This document shows positions 52,772 to 62,204 of a stretch of 64,000 bases of DNA, one piece after another. A program made the translations under genes and the position numbers. The notes under the pieces were generated by a model. The model did no database searches and was not told the DNA's origin. It saw only the letters and a program-made list of their open reading frames with translations. This DNA comes from Actibacterium ureilyticum (GTDB taxonomy: Bacteria; Pseudomonadota; Alphaproteobacteria; Rhodobacterales; Rhodobacteraceae), in the NCBI RefSeq assembly GCF_002285435.1, contig NZ_NSBT01000006.1, positions 113,201 through 177,200 on the forward strand, written 5' to 3'. Every line of letters begins with the position of its first letter. Positions within the stretch are counted from its first letter, which is position 1.

Positions 52772-53680
52772 GTGAAAGAAGACGGGGGCCATTTGGTCGA
52801 AAGCACTCATCATAAACATGTGACTGCGCAACGCTCGGACGCCGATACGCCGGCAAGCGAACCCTATGACCACCGGCGCCTGTCCTACGCCAACACCTTC
52901 GCCAACCCGTGGAAGGCCAACACCATCCGCACGATGGAATGGGTGACCGGCAAATGGCGGCTGTTGCGCCTCATTCGCCGGTTCGAGGCAATGGGCGCCC
53001 CCTTTGGCCAAGCTTTCTGGCCCCAGGCGCTCGACGTGATGGGCATCGCGCTGAACACCCCGGCCGACCAGATCGCGCGCATCCCCGAAACCGGCCCGGT
53101 GATCTTCGTGGCCAACCACCCGCACGGGCTGATCGACGGCATGGTGATGGCCGAACTGATCGGCCGGGTGCGCACCGATTACAAGATCCTGACACGGTCG
53201 CTGCTGACCGGCGTCCCCGAGATCGACATGTTCATGATCCCCGTGCCCTTCCCGCACGAAGACGGCGCGCTGCAAAAGAACCTGGAAATGCGCAAACGCG
53301 CGATGGAGCATCTGAACGGCGGCGGCGCGGTGGTGCTGTTCCCGTCCGGCGTCGTCGCCTCGTCCGACAGCTGGTTCGGCCCGGTGATCGAACGCGAATG
53401 GAACCCCTTCACCGCCAAGATGATCCAGCGCTCGGGCGCCCGGGTGGTGCCGATCTATTTCCCCGGCCAGAATTCCCGCGCCTATCAGATCGCCAACCGT
53501 CTTTCGGCCACGCTGCGCCAGGGGCTGCTGCTCTACGAGGTCGTGCACGCCCTGAACCGTCCCCAGGCCCCGGTGATCGGTGCCCCGATCGAACGTCAGA
53601 TCATCGACGACTGGTCGGGCAATCCGCGCGGCTTCATGGCATGGCTGCGTGACCAGACCCTGTCGCTGAAACAGGGCTGA
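52772..53680 (+). CDS. Lysophospholipid acyltransferase family protein
   Basis: Glycerolipid acyltransferase of the PlsC superfamily; 302 aa. The catalytic HX4D motif is NHPHGLIDG, and later motifs are ALQKNLEMRKRAMEHLNGGGAVVLFPSG and ARVVPIYFPGQNSR, which together suggest 1-acylglycerol-3-phosphate or ornithine-lipid acyltransferase. The start is uncertain: a GTG at 52772 has AAGG about 8 bases before it, and no ATG stands ahead of the conserved domain in a good position. It follows HPr closely, so it may be co-transcribed. Confidence 0.82.
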   Translation: MKEDGGHLVESTHHKHVTAQRSDADTPASEPYDHRRLSYANTFANPWKANTIRTMEWVTGKWRLLRLIRRFEAMGAPFGQAFWPQALDVMGIALNTPADQIARIPETGPVIFVANHPHGLIDGMVMAELIGRVRTDYKILTRSLLTGVPEIDMFMIPVPFPHEDGALQKNLEMRKRAMEHLNGGGAVVLFPSGVVASSDSWFGPVIEREWNPFTAKMIQRSGARVVPIYFPGQNSRAYQIANRLSATLRQGLLLYEVVHALNRPQAPVIGAPIERQIIDDWSGNPRGFMAWLRDQTLSLKQG

Positions 53681-53686
53681 ACCGCC

Positions 53687-53738
53687 CCTTCTTCTTGGCG
53701 ACAATACTCCGGGGGGTCCGGGGGGCTGGCCCCCCGGC
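53687..53738 (+). repeat. Dispersed extragenic repeat, copy 5
   Basis: CCTTCTTCTTGGCGACAATA, then CTCC followed by a G-run and a long GGGGGGCT/GGCCCCCC hairpin. It lies between the acyltransferase and the convergent hydroxybutyryl-CoA dehydrogenase gene. It is the closest match to copy 3. Confidence 0.7.
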
Positions 53739-53749
53739 CGGTTGCCGGC

Positions 53750-54625
53750 TCAGCGGGTCGGCACCGGGCTCTCGCCGCGATAATCGTAAAATCCGCGCTG
53801 CGTCTTGCGGCCCAGCCAGCCGGCCTCGACATATTTCGTCAGCAGCGGGCAGGGCCGGTACTTGGTGTCGGCCAGCCCGTCATGCAGCACGTTCATGATC
53901 GCCAGACAGGTGTCCAGCCCGATGAAATCGGCCAGCTCCAGCGGCCCCATCGGATGGTTCGCGCCCAGCTTCATCGACTGGTCGATCGACTGCACGTTGC
54001 CCACACCCTCATACAGCGTATAGACCGCCTCGTTGATCATCGGCATCAGGATGCGGTTGACGATGAAGGCCGGGAAATCCTCGGCGCTGGCGGCGGTCTT
54101 GCCCAGCTTTTCCACCACGCCCAGACAGGTGCGATAGGTCGGCTCGTCGGTGGCGATGCCGCGGATCAGCTCGACCAGCTGCATCACCGGCACCGGGTTC
54201 ATGAAATGGAATCCCATGAATTTCTCGGGCCGGTCGGTGCGGCTGGCCAGCCGGGTGATGGAAATCGACGACGTGTTGCTGGTCAGGATCGTTTCGGGTT
54301 TCAGATGCGGAAGCAGATCCTCGAAGATCGCCTGCTTGACCGTCTCGCGCTCGGCCGCGGCTTCGATGACCAGATCTGCCTGGCCCAGATCGGTCAGGGT
54401 CAGCGTGGTCCGGATCCGCCCCATCGCGGCGGCTTTCTCCTCGGCAGAGATCTTCTCGCGGCTGACCTGGCGTTCCAGGTTCTTGTCGATCCGCCCCAGC
54501 GCCGCGTTCAGCGCATCCTGCGAAACGTCGTTCAGCAACACCTCGTACCCGGCAAGCGCCATCACATGCGCGATGCCGTTGCCCATCTGACCTGCCCCGA
54601 CAACACCGACCGTATTGACGTCCAT
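53750..54625 (-). CDS. 3-Hydroxybutyryl-CoA dehydrogenase
   Basis: NAD-dependent dehydrogenase of acetoacetyl-CoA/3-hydroxybutyryl-CoA interconversion; 291 aa. The Rossmann motif is VGVVGAGQMGNGIAHVMALAGYEV (about 6-29). The catalytic His lies in GFHFMNPVPVMQLVELI, with the partner Glu in that same segment. FIVNRILMPMINEAVYTLYEG, GANHPMGPLELADFIGLDT and the C-terminal GRKTQRGFYDY complete the family pattern. It converges on the acyltransferase and lies beside etfBA, which suits fatty-acyl or butanoyl metabolism or PHB turnover. Confidence 0.93.
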   Translation of the reverse strand: MDVNTVGVVGAGQMGNGIAHVMALAGYEVLLNDVSQDALNAALGRIDKNLERQVSREKISAEEKAAAMGRIRTTLTLTDLGQADLVIEAAAERETVKQAIFEDLLPHLKPETILTSNTSSISITRLASRTDRPEKFMGFHFMNPVPVMQLVELIRGIATDEPTYRTCLGVVEKLGKTAASAEDFPAFIVNRILMPMINEAVYTLYEGVGNVQSIDQSMKLGANHPMGPLELADFIGLDTCLAIMNVLHDGLADTKYRPCPLLTKYVEAGWLGRKTQRGFYDYRGESPVPTR

Positions 54626-54777
54626 GATCTGTCACCCCGTTCTTGTCTGGTTCAGACAATAGGCAGGCGATTGCGACAAGGGCAAGCGCGAAGGCGGGGC
54701 CGGGCGACGTTAGGGAAATTCTAACCTCCGGCGCGCAGTCTGGGGTTGGGTTGAAACGTGAAAGCCCGGGGGCACTC

Positions 54778-55560
54778 ATGTACAATACAGACCGGGCGCA
54801 CAGGCCCGATTATCACCTGTGCAGCTATGGTGCATCGCGGCTGTCGTTCCGGGGGCCGCCCAGCGGCACCGACGCGCCGTTCTGCGTGACGCTGGGCGGG
54901 TCCGAAACCTTTGGCACCGGCGTGGATGAGCCGTTTCCGGCCAGCCTGGCGCGGCTGCTGGGGCGGCCGGTCATCAATCTGGGCTGTCCCAATGCGGGGC
55001 TCGATGCACTGGTGGCTGACGATACGGTGATGGCGATCTGCGCCCGCGCGCACCTGACCGTGGTTCAGGTGCTCGGCGCGCAATACCTTTCCAACAGCTA
55101 TTACAGCGTCCATCCACGCCGAAATGACCGGTTCCTGCGCGCCAGGGCGCCATTGCAGAACCTTTTCCCCGAGGTCGAGTTCGCCCGGTTCCACTTCACC
55201 GGGCACATGTTGCAGGAATTGCATGCGGTGTCGCCGACGCGGTTCGCGGTGCTTCTGGCCGACCTGCAACAGCACTGGGTCGCGCGGATGCAACAGCTGG
55301 CGGCGCGCCTGTCCCGCCGGTCGGTTCTGTTGTGGCTGACGCCGCAACCGCCCGCGACGACCGGTCCCGCACCGGCGGCGCCCTTTGTCGATTGCGGCAC
55401 GCTTGCGCAGGTGCGCGGGGAATTCACCGCCTTCGTACAGGCCGATCTGCCGGTACAGGATTGCGGGGCCGCCGACACGGCACAGGGGCCGGGCACGGCG
55501 GCGCATGATGCGCTGGCACGTCAGCTGGCGCCGGTCGTCGACCGCTTGATCGCCTGTTAA
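54778..55560 (+). CDS. DUF6473 family protein
   Basis: A 260-aa protein matching DUF6473 as I remember it: [101 protein letters not shown] and RSVLLWLTP. The GGSET and LGCPNAG elements could recall SGNH-type hydrolases, but this is speculative; function is unknown. It starts at ATG 54778, although the frame is open 45 codons earlier. A spacer of about 150 bases separates it from the divergent dehydrogenase. Confidence 0.78.
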   Translation: MYNTDRAHRPDYHLCSYGASRLSFRGPPSGTDAPFCVTLGGSETFGTGVDEPFPASLARLLGRPVINLGCPNAGLDALVADDTVMAICARAHLTVVQVLGAQYLSNSYYSVHPRRNDRFLRARAPLQNLFPEVEFARFHFTGHMLQELHAVSPTRFAVLLADLQQHWVARMQQLAARLSRRSVLLWLTPQPPATTGPAPAAPFVDCGTLAQVRGEFTAFVQADLPVQDCGAADTAQGPGTAAHDALARQLAPVVDRLIAC

Positions 55561-55565
55561 AAGGA

Positions 55566-55590
55566 AAGGCCCGCCGAAAAGGCGGGCCTT
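55566..55590 (-). terminator. Rho-independent terminator downstream of etfA
   Basis: A 10-bp AAGGCCCGCC/GGCGGGCCTT stem (55566-55575 with 55581-55590). On the minus strand it is followed by TCCTTTT. It stands between the convergent DUF6473 gene and etfA. Confidence 0.85.
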
Positions 55591-55617
55591 GCACGATTGT
55601 TTGATTGGCGCGTGCGG

Positions 55618-56547
55618 TCAGCCGAGTTTTTCGGTCAACTCTGGCACGGCGTCGAAGAGGTCCGCGACGAGGCCGTAATCGGCGACCTGGAAGATGGGGG
55701 CTTCTTCGTCCTTGTTGATGGCGACGATGATCTTGCTGTCCTTCATCCCCGCCAGGTGCTGGATCGCGCCCGAGATGCCGACGGCGACGTAAAGCTCTGG
55801 TGCCACGACCTTGCCGGTTTGGCCGACCTGCCAGTCGTTGGGGGCGAACCCGCTGTCGACGGCCGCACGGCTGGCGCCCACGGCCGCGCCCAGCGTGTCG
55901 GCGAGCTTTTCGATCAGCGCGAAGTCGGCTTCCGACCCCACGCCACGGCCGCCCGACACGACGATGCCCGCGCTGGTCAGCTCGGGGCGGTCGCTTTCGG
56001 CCACCTTGTCCTCGACCCAGGCGCTCAGGCCCGGATCGGCGGCCGCGCCCACGGTCTCGACCGGGGCCGACCCGCCATCGCCCGCCGCGTCGAAGGTCGC
56101 GGTGCGGAAGGTGATAACCTTCTTTTCATCTTTCGACTTTACCGTCTGAACGGCGTTGCCCGCATAGACGGGCCGTTCGAACGTGTCGGCATCCACCACG
56201 CCCGAGACGTCCGAGATCACCATCACGTCCAGCAGCGCGGCCACGCGCGGCATCACGTTCTTGGCGTCGGTGGTCGCGGGCGCCACGATGTGGGAATAGC
56301 CGTCGGCCAGGCTGACGATCAGCGCCGCGGTGGGTTCCGCCAGGCGGTGGCCCAGCGTGGCGTCCTCGGCCACCAGGACCTTGGCCACGCCGTCGATCCT
56401 GGCGGCGGCCTCACCGGCGGCGGCGGCCGATGCACCGGCGCACAGAACGGTCACGTCGCCCAGGGCTTTCGCCGCGCTCACCGCCTTGGCGGTGGCGTCC
56501 AGCGACAATTCGCCATTGGTCACTTCGGCCAGCAAAAGTACAGCCAT
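55618..56547 (-). CDS. etfA: Electron transfer flavoprotein alpha subunit
   Basis: FAD-carrying subunit of ETF, which takes electrons from acyl-CoA dehydrogenases and passes them to ETF-quinone oxidoreductase; 309 aa. The C-terminal FAD domain has [75 protein letters not shown] and [24 protein letters not shown]. The start ATG shares a base with the etfB stop (TGATG). A terminator follows. Confidence 0.96.
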   Translation of the reverse strand: MAVLLLAEVTNGELSLDATAKAVSAAKALGDVTVLCAGASAAAAGEAAARIDGVAKVLVAEDATLGHRLAEPTAALIVSLADGYSHIVAPATTDAKNVMPRVAALLDVMVISDVSGVVDADTFERPVYAGNAVQTVKSKDEKKVITFRTATFDAAGDGGSAPVETVGAAADPGLSAWVEDKVAESDRPELTSAGIVVSGGRGVGSEADFALIEKLADTLGAAVGASRAAVDSGFAPNDWQVGQTGKVVAPELYVAVGISGAIQHLAGMKDSKIIVAINKDEEAPIFQVADYGLVADLFDAVPELTEKLG

Positions 56548-57305
56548 CACACAGCCCCCGCTTCTTTGAGTTTCGCAACCAGCTCGTCGACCGAGCCGAC
56601 CATGATCCCGGCGCTGCGCGCGGCCGGTTCGGCGGTCGACACAATCTCCAGCCGCGGGGCGACATCGACGCCGTAATCGGCGGCGGTCTTCTCGTCCAGC
56701 GGCTTCTTCTTGGCCTTCATGATGTTCGGGAGCGACGCATAGCGCGGCTCGTTCAGGCGCAGGTCGGCGGTGACGATCGCGGGCAGCTTGACCGAGATCG
56801 TCTGCAGGCCGCCATCGACCTCGCGCGTGACCTTGGCCGCGTCGCCGTCGATGTCGATCTCGCTGGCAAAGGTCGCCTGGGACCAGCCCAGCAGCGCGCT
56901 CAGCATCTGGCCGGTGGCGTTCATGTCATTGTCGATCGCCTGCTTGCCGGCGATGACCAGCCCGGGCTGTTCCTCGTCGACGATGGCCTTCAGGATCTTG
57001 GCCACGGCCAGCGGCTCGATATCGGTGTGCAAGTCATCGGCGGCCACCACCAGGATCGCCCGGTCCGCGCCCATCGCCAGCGCCGTGCGCAGCGTCTCCT
57101 GCGCCTGCTTGACGCCGATGCTGACAGCCACAACCTCGTCGGCCTTGCCGGCCTCCTTCAGGCGGATCGCCTCTTCAACCGCAATCTCGTCGAACGGGTT
57201 CATCGACATCTTAACATTGGCAAGATCGACACCGCTCCCGTCCGCCTTCACGCGAACCTTCACGTTGTAGTCGATCACGCGCTTCACAGGTACAAGGACC
57301 TTCAT
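56547..57305 (-). CDS. etfB: Electron transfer flavoprotein beta subunit
   Basis: AMP-binding ETF subunit; 252 aa. It starts [27 protein letters not shown], and [52 protein letters not shown] and [43 protein letters not shown] are all family signatures; the last contains the ETF-beta recognition loop region. It lies first in the etfB-etfA operon; about 190 bases upstream, free of genes and partly A+T-rich, should contain the promoter. Confidence 0.96.
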   Translation of the reverse strand: MKVLVPVKRVIDYNVKVRVKADGSGVDLANVKMSMNPFDEIAVEEAIRLKEAGKADEVVAVSIGVKQAQETLRTALAMGADRAILVVAADDLHTDIEPLAVAKILKAIVDEEQPGLVIAGKQAIDNDMNATGQMLSALLGWSQATFASEIDIDGDAAKVTREVDGGLQTISVKLPAIVTADLRLNEPRYASLPNIMKAKKKPLDEKTAADYGVDVAPRLEIVSTAEPAARSAGIMVGSVDELVAKLKEAGAV

Positions 57306-57497
57306 CGGCGTGGTTCTCCTCAATCAATGCCCCGCAATCCTGGGGCGCGAATGCTCTCCGCGACTGTGTATCGAGTCATTTCGGGGGAAAACAGACCAAA
57401 ATCGACGGGATATAACATTTCGACGTCGCGTATCGATATTTTCAGTTGTTTCGCGATGGTTTGGCGGCTGTTCCGGGGCGACAGGGCTGCCGCTGGG

Positions 57498-58070
57498 TCA
57501 GCGGTTTGCTCCCGGCACCCACAGCACATCGTCCTGACCGTCGCCATTGGCCACACGGGCGGCCACGAAGAACCAGTCGCTTAGCCGGTTGAGGTATTTG
57601 ACCGCGTCGGGGTTGATCGGTTCGGCCTCGGCCAATGCCACCGCCAGCCGCTCGGCACGGCGCGATACGGTGCGGCACAGGTGCAGATGCGCCGACAGCG
57701 CCGAACCGCCGGGCAGGATGAAGCTGCGCAGCGGGGCTAGGGGGGCGTTCATCGCGTCGATTTCGCCCTCCAGCCGGTCGACCTGAGATGCGGCCAGCCG
57801 CAGGGGCGGGTATTCGGCCTGATCGTCCTTGTCCATGTCGGGGCGGCACAGATCCGCGCCCAGATCGAACAGGTCGTTCTGGATCGCGGCCAGGCGCTTG
57901 TCCATCTCTCCCGTGGCATGCAGGCGCGCCATGCCGACGGTGGCGTTGGTCTCGTCAACGGTGCCATAGGTTTCGACGCGGGTGGCATATTTCACCACGC
58001 GGCTGCCATCGCCCAGGGCGGTTTCGCCACGGTCGCCGGTGCGGGTATAGATCTTGTTCAGGACAACCAT
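57498..58070 (-). CDS. Cob(I)yrinic acid a,c-diamide adenosyltransferase (PduO type)
   Basis: ATP:corrinoid adenosyltransferase of the PduO fold, which makes coenzyme B12; 190 aa. The ATP-binding N-terminus is VLNKIYTRTGDRGETALGDGSRVVKYATRVETYGTVDETNATVG, and the trimer-interface signature is CRTVSRRAERLAVALAEAEPINPDAVKYLNRLSDWFFVAAR. Coenzyme B12 is needed by methylmalonyl- and ethylmalonyl-CoA mutases, a link to the Mcd pathway. Its start is joined to the small membrane protein stop as TGATG. Confidence 0.93.
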   Translation of the reverse strand: MVVLNKIYTRTGDRGETALGDGSRVVKYATRVETYGTVDETNATVGMARLHATGEMDKRLAAIQNDLFDLGADLCRPDMDKDDQAEYPPLRLAASQVDRLEGEIDAMNAPLAPLRSFILPGGSALSAHLHLCRTVSRRAERLAVALAEAEPINPDAVKYLNRLSDWFFVAARVANGDGQDDVLWVPGANR

Positions 58071-58279
58071 CACGCGCCCCCCATGCGGCGGAAGAAGACA
58101 TAGACAAGGATCAGCGCGATGGCGATGGCTTGGGCCAGGATGCGGTATCGCATGATCCGGTTGGCGTGCTTGCGGTTGAAGTCGCCGCCCTTGGCGAAGC
58201 CGCCGATGCCCACCATCAGAATGGCCAGAACGGCCAGCGTGGCGATGGCGACAATGATGAACAGAGGGTCCTGAAGCAT
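58070..58279 (-). CDS. Twin transmembrane helix small protein (HIG1-like)
   Basis: A 69-aa inner-membrane protein with two helices: MLQDPLFIIVAIATLAVLAILMVGIGGFAKGG and YRILAQAIAIALILVYVFF, separated by DFNRKHANRIMR. The G-x-F-x-K-G-G-x-F/Y-N-x-K-x-x-N-R-x-M-R-x-R pattern is that of the twin-helix/HIG1 family, alphaproteobacterial relatives of mitochondrial respiratory supercomplex factors. AAGGAAACACC precedes the ATG. It is coupled to the adenosyltransferase gene by an overlapping TGATG. Confidence 0.85.
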   Translation of the reverse strand: MLQDPLFIIVAIATLAVLAILMVGIGGFAKGGDFNRKHANRIMRYRILAQAIAIALILVYVFFRRMGGA

Positions 58280-58359
58280 GGTGTTTCCTTCTTTCGCCCT
58301 TGATCTAGCGAGATGTGCGGCAAAAGCGAACAGGAAATTCCGGCCTGCGGCGTTTGTGG

Positions 58360-59184
58360 TCAGCCCCGCCCCAGCGCGCGGTCCAGCAGCCCGGTGGGCA
58401 GGACCCGGCGCAGCCCGTTGGCGATATGCGTGGGGGTGGTGACGAAATAGCGCGCGCGCGGCCTGGGGGATTCGACCGCATGGATCAGCTTTGCGGTCAC
58501 GGCCGACGCAGGCCAGCTTGGCCCCGAGCTGCCCTTGTAAAGCTGATCGAGCAGGCTTTCGCGATACTGATCGGCGCGGGCCGAGGATTCCCAGTCGATC
58601 CATTTCTCGAACTGGGCGACGGCGTTCTTGCGGAACGGGGTGGCGATGGGGCCGGGTTCGATCAGGCTGACGCGAATGCCGGTGCCGTCCATTTCCTGGC
58701 GCAGGACATCGGTCATCCCCTCCAGCGCGAATTTGGTGGCGACATAGGCGCCGCGCCATTTCATCCCGACCAGCCCCAGAACCGACGAGCAATTGATGAT
58801 CCGCCCGTGCCCCTGGGCGCGCATGGCGGGGATCACTTGGTTGGTCAGATCGTGCCAGCCGATCAGGTTGGCCTCGAATATCGCGCGCATGGCGTCGCGC
58901 GGCACGTCTTCCAATGGGGCGGGGATCGCATAGGCGCCGTTGTTGAACAGCGCGTCCAGCGTGCCGCCCGTGCGGTCCAGCACGGATTCGACCGCCGCCG
59001 CGATGCTGGCGGGATCCTCGTAATCCAGCACCAGGCTTTCCAGCCCCTCGTCCAGAAGCCGGTCGCAATCGGCGGGTTGGCGGCAGGTGGCAAAGACGCG
59101 CCAGCCGCGCGCTTTCAGGCTGTGCGCCGCATCGTAACCGATGCCGGTCGAACAGCCGGTGATCAGGATGGTTTTGCCGCTCAT
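58360..59184 (-). CDS. SDR family NAD(P)-dependent oxidoreductase
   Basis: Short-chain dehydrogenase of 274 aa. The cofactor-binding TGCSTGIGYDAAHSL sits at the N-terminus, then the conserved NNGAYAI (NNAG variant), the active-site Ser in NCSSVLGLVG and Tyr/Lys in GAYVATKFALEG. The substrate is unknown; the FNNGAYAIPAPLEDV pattern resembles the YbbO/retinol-dehydrogenase-like branch. It starts at ATG 59184 with GGCGGGG about 6 bases upstream. It is upstream of the twin-helix protein on the same strand, 80 bases away. Confidence 0.9.
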   Translation of the reverse strand: MSGKTILITGCSTGIGYDAAHSLKARGWRVFATCRQPADCDRLLDEGLESLVLDYEDPASIAAAVESVLDRTGGTLDALFNNGAYAIPAPLEDVPRDAMRAIFEANLIGWHDLTNQVIPAMRAQGHGRIINCSSVLGLVGMKWRGAYVATKFALEGMTDVLRQEMDGTGIRVSLIEPGPIATPFRKNAVAQFEKWIDWESSARADQYRESLLDQLYKGSSGPSWPASAVTAKLIHAVESPRPRARYFVTTPTHIANGLRRVLPTGLLDRALGRG

Positions 59185-59243
59185 GAGCCCCGCCAAGACG
59201 TTTTGCGCAGGCTAGGGCAAAGCGGCGAGGGCCGCAATCGGGC

Positions 59244-59738
59244 TCAGTTCCGTGCGGTCAGGAAGTCGCCGGACATATAGCCCGAAACGCCCAGCGTCGG
59301 AACGTCCAGATGCACCCAGCCGTTTGGCATGACCTGAAGCGCGATTGCGCGGGTGCCCTTGGTCAGGCGCCCGACCACCGCGTTGCCGGTGCCCGGACCG
59401 GCGCGCAGGTTGACGCTGTTGCCGGTGACGCGGCGCCAATCCGTGTCCGTATCCGCGCCGGTGGCGGGCTCGGGCGCGGTTGCGATCGCGAAGGGGCGGG
59501 TGTTGACATAACCTGCCGGCGCGTCGCGCTGATCGACAAAGATCATCCGGTCGGCCTGGGGCACATGAAATGTCACGCGTTTCTTGATCACCTCCGAGGC
59601 CGGCTTGGCCGCGGTCATCTGATCATCGGGGGTGAAGGCGGCTTTTTGCAGCGTCGCCTCCTGGCTGTGGCCGTCACCCGAGGTCACGAACAGGGCACCA
59701 CTCATAAGCCCTGCGTACACGAACAACTTGTTAAACAC
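59244..59738 (-). CDS. SH3 domain-containing exported protein
   Basis: A 164-aa product with an N-terminal signal ([23 protein letters not shown]) and a C-terminal bacterial SH3 domain: [56 protein letters not shown] linker between them is Ala/Pro/Thr-rich. Such domains bind peptidoglycan or act as periplasmic adapters. The start is a GTG at 59738 with GGAGGGG 6 bases upstream, better than the earlier ATG; the signal peptide then starts at once. It is divergent from parC. Confidence 0.8.
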   Translation of the reverse strand: MFNKLFVYAGLMSGALFVTSGDGHSQEATLQKAAFTPDDQMTAAKPASEVIKKRVTFHVPQADRMIFVDQRDAPAGYVNTRPFAIATAPEPATGADTDTDWRRVTGNSVNLRAGPGTGNAVVGRLTKGTRAIALQVMPNGWVHLDVPTLGVSGYMSGDFLTARN

Positions 59739-59877
59739 GACTTTCCCCTCCGGTGACGGCCATGGCTTCATCTACAGCCTGCGGGGCACCGATTTCAGGG
59801 GGAAAGAGTCGCGATCTGGCCCCCCAAGCTGCGCGAAGCCGCTTGTCGGGGCGCGCGGGCTTGAGTACACAAGATAC

Positions 59878-62181
59878 ATGGATCAGCAGGACGACACCCC
59901 CAATATCGAGATCGCCGAGCCCCTGCGCCGGGCCATTGGCGAACGGTACCTGACCTATGCGCTCAGCACGATCATGCACCGGGCGCTGCCCGATGCGCGT
60001 GACGGGCTGAAGCCGGTGCATCGCCGGATTCTCTATGCCATGCGCGAGATGAAGCTGTCGCCCAATGGCGGTTTCCGCAAATGCGCCGGTGTCGTGGGCG
60101 AGGTGATGGGGAAATACCACCCGCATGGCGATGGCGCGATCTATGACGCGATGGCCCGCTTGGCGCAGGATTTCAACATGCGCTATCCGCTGGTCGACGG
60201 CCAGGGGAACTTCGGCAATATCGACGGCGATAACCCGGCGGCCATGCGTTATACCGAAGCGCGGCTGACCACGGCGGCCGAGGCGCTGATGGCGGGCCTG
60301 GACGAGAACGCCGTCGACTTCCGCCCGAACTATGACGGGCGCGAGGAAGAGCCCGAGGTGCTGCCCGCGGCGTTCCCGAATCTGCTGGCCAATGGCTCCA
60401 GCGGGATCGCGGTTGGGATGGCCACGAATATCGCGCCCCATAACGTCGAAGAGCTGATCAATGGCTGCCTGCACCTGATCAAGGCGCCGAATGCCCGCGA
60501 CGAGACCCTGCTGGACCATATCCCCGGCCCCGATTTCCCCACCGGCGGCGTGATCGTCGAGCCGAAAGAGAATATCCTGGAGGCCTATCGCACCGGGCGC
60601 GGCGCGTTCCGCCTGCGCGCGAAATGGGAGGTCGAGGATCTGGGCCGTGGTCAGTGGCAGATCGTTGTGACCGAAATCCCGTATCAGGTGCAGAAATCGC
60701 GCCTGATCGAAAAGATCGCCGAACTGATCCAGCTGAAGAAGATCCCGATCCTGGGCGATGTGCGCGACGAAAGCGCCGAGGACATCCGCCTGATCCTGGA
60801 GCCGAAGTCGAAGAACGTCGAGCCCGAGATCCTGATGAACACGCTGTTCCGGAACTCGGACCTGGAGATTCGGTTCAGCCTGAACATGAACGTGCTGATC
60901 GACGGGCGCACGCCCAAGGTCAGCAGCCTGAAAGAGGTGCTGCGCGCGTTCCTGGATCACCGGCGCGAGGTGTTGCAGCGCCGCAGCCAGCACCGGCTGG
61001 ACAAGATCGATCACCGGCTGGAGGTGCTCGAAGGCTTCATCACCGCCTTCCTGAACCTGGATCGCGTGATCGACATCATCCGCTATGACGACGACCCCAA
61101 GGCCGCTTTGATGCGCGAGGATTGGGGCAAGGATCATGTCCGCGCGATGTCCGAGGCCGATTACGTCACGCCCGAGCCTGCCCGCGACGAGGGGCTGGGC
61201 CTGACCGAGGTTCAGGCCGACGCGGTTCTGAACATGCGGCTGCGCAGCTTGCGGCGGCTCGAAGAGATCGAGCTGCGCAAGGAATACGACGCGTTGCTGG
61301 TGGAGCGCGCGGGGCTGGAGGATCTGCTGGGCAGCGAAGAGCTGCAATGGGCCAAGATCGCGGACGAGCTGCGCGAAACCCGCGCGACCTTCGGCAAGAA
61401 GGCCGAAGGCGGCGCGCGCCGGTCGCAATTCGCCGAAGCGACCGAGATCGAGGACGTCCCGCTGGAGGCGATGATCGAGCGCGAGCCGATCACCATCGTC
61501 TGTTCCAAGATGGGCTGGATCCGCGCGATGAAGGGGCATATCGCGCTGGACCAGGAGCTGAAGTTCAAGGATGGCGACGAAGGGCGGTTCATCTTCCATG
61601 CCGAGACAACGGACCGGCTGGTGGTGTTCGGCACCAACGGGCGGTTCTATACGATTTCGGCATCGCAACTGCCTGGTGGGCGCGGCATGGGCGAGCCGGT
61701 GCGGCTGATGGTCGATCTGCCGAACGAGGCCGAGATCGTGACGCTGTTCACCCACCGGCCCGACGCGAAGCTGCTGGTGGTATCGACTGCCGGTGACGGC
61801 TTCATCGCGCCGGCCGAGGATGTGGTGGCCCAGACCCGCGCGGGCAAGCAGGTGCTGAACGTGCGCGGCGACGTGCGCGCCCGGGTCTGCCGGTTCGTCG
61901 AAGGCGACACCGTGGCCTGCGTGGGCGAGAACCGCAAGGTCCTGGTCTTCCCGCTGGATGAACTGCCCGAGATGGGCCGCGGCAAGGGCGTGCGCCTGCA
62001 GAAATACAAGGATGGCGGGCTGATGGACGCAACGACGTTCAACATGGCCGACGGGCTCAGCTGGAAGGACCCCGCCGGGCGCACCCGCACCGAAACCGAC
62101 CTGCGGGAATGGACCGGCAAACGCGCCAGCGCCGGCCGCATGGCACCGCGGGGCTTCCCGCGCGACAACCGCTTTACCTGA
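59878..62181 (+). CDS. parC: DNA topoisomerase IV subunit A
   Basis: Decatenating type IIA topoisomerase subunit; 767 aa. The catalytic Tyr is at about 125 ([11 protein letters not shown]), the DNA-gate motif is [20 protein letters not shown] and the N-terminus is [32 protein letters not shown]. The C-terminus has a short beta-pinwheel (about 495-730). The length is short for GyrA and fits ParC, and the GyrA-box QRRGGKG is not seen. In the quinolone-resistance region the residue matching E. coli Ser80 is Gly. The gene is monocistronic or leads a lipoprotein gene 23 bases later. Confidence 0.93.
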   Translation: MDQQDDTPNIEIAEPLRRAIGERYLTYALSTIMHRALPDARDGLKPVHRRILYAMREMKLSPNGGFRKCAGVVGEVMGKYHPHGDGAIYDAMARLAQDFNMRYPLVDGQGNFGNIDGDNPAAMRYTEARLTTAAEALMAGLDENAVDFRPNYDGREEEPEVLPAAFPNLLANGSSGIAVGMATNIAPHNVEELINGCLHLIKAPNARDETLLDHIPGPDFPTGGVIVEPKENILEAYRTGRGAFRLRAKWEVEDLGRGQWQIVVTEIPYQVQKSRLIEKIAELIQLKKIPILGDVRDESAEDIRLILEPKSKNVEPEILMNTLFRNSDLEIRFSLNMNVLIDGRTPKVSSLKEVLRAFLDHRREVLQRRSQHRLDKIDHRLEVLEGFITAFLNLDRVIDIIRYDDDPKAALMREDWGKDHVRAMSEADYVTPEPARDEGLGLTEVQADAVLNMRLRSLRRLEEIELRKEYDALLVERAGLEDLLGSEELQWAKIADELRETRATFGKKAEGGARRSQFAEATEIEDVPLEAMIEREPITIVCSKMGWIRAMKGHIALDQELKFKDGDEGRFIFHAETTDRLVVFGTNGRFYTISASQLPGGRGMGEPVRLMVDLPNEAEIVTLFTHRPDAKLLVVSTAGDGFIAPAEDVVAQTRAGKQVLNVRGDVRARVCRFVEGDTVACVGENRKVLVFPLDELPEMGRGKGVRLQKYKDGGLMDATTFNMADGLSWKDPAGRTRTETDLREWTGKRASAGRMAPRGFPRDNRFT

Positions 62182-62204
62182 TCGCGCGGACGAAGGGGGG
62201 ACGA

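Noticed and set aside
57306..57497. tRNA or small RNA in the gap between etfB and the adenosyltransferase gene
   Set aside because: No cloverleaf, anticodon arm or terminator could be drawn; it is more simply the etfBA promoter region.
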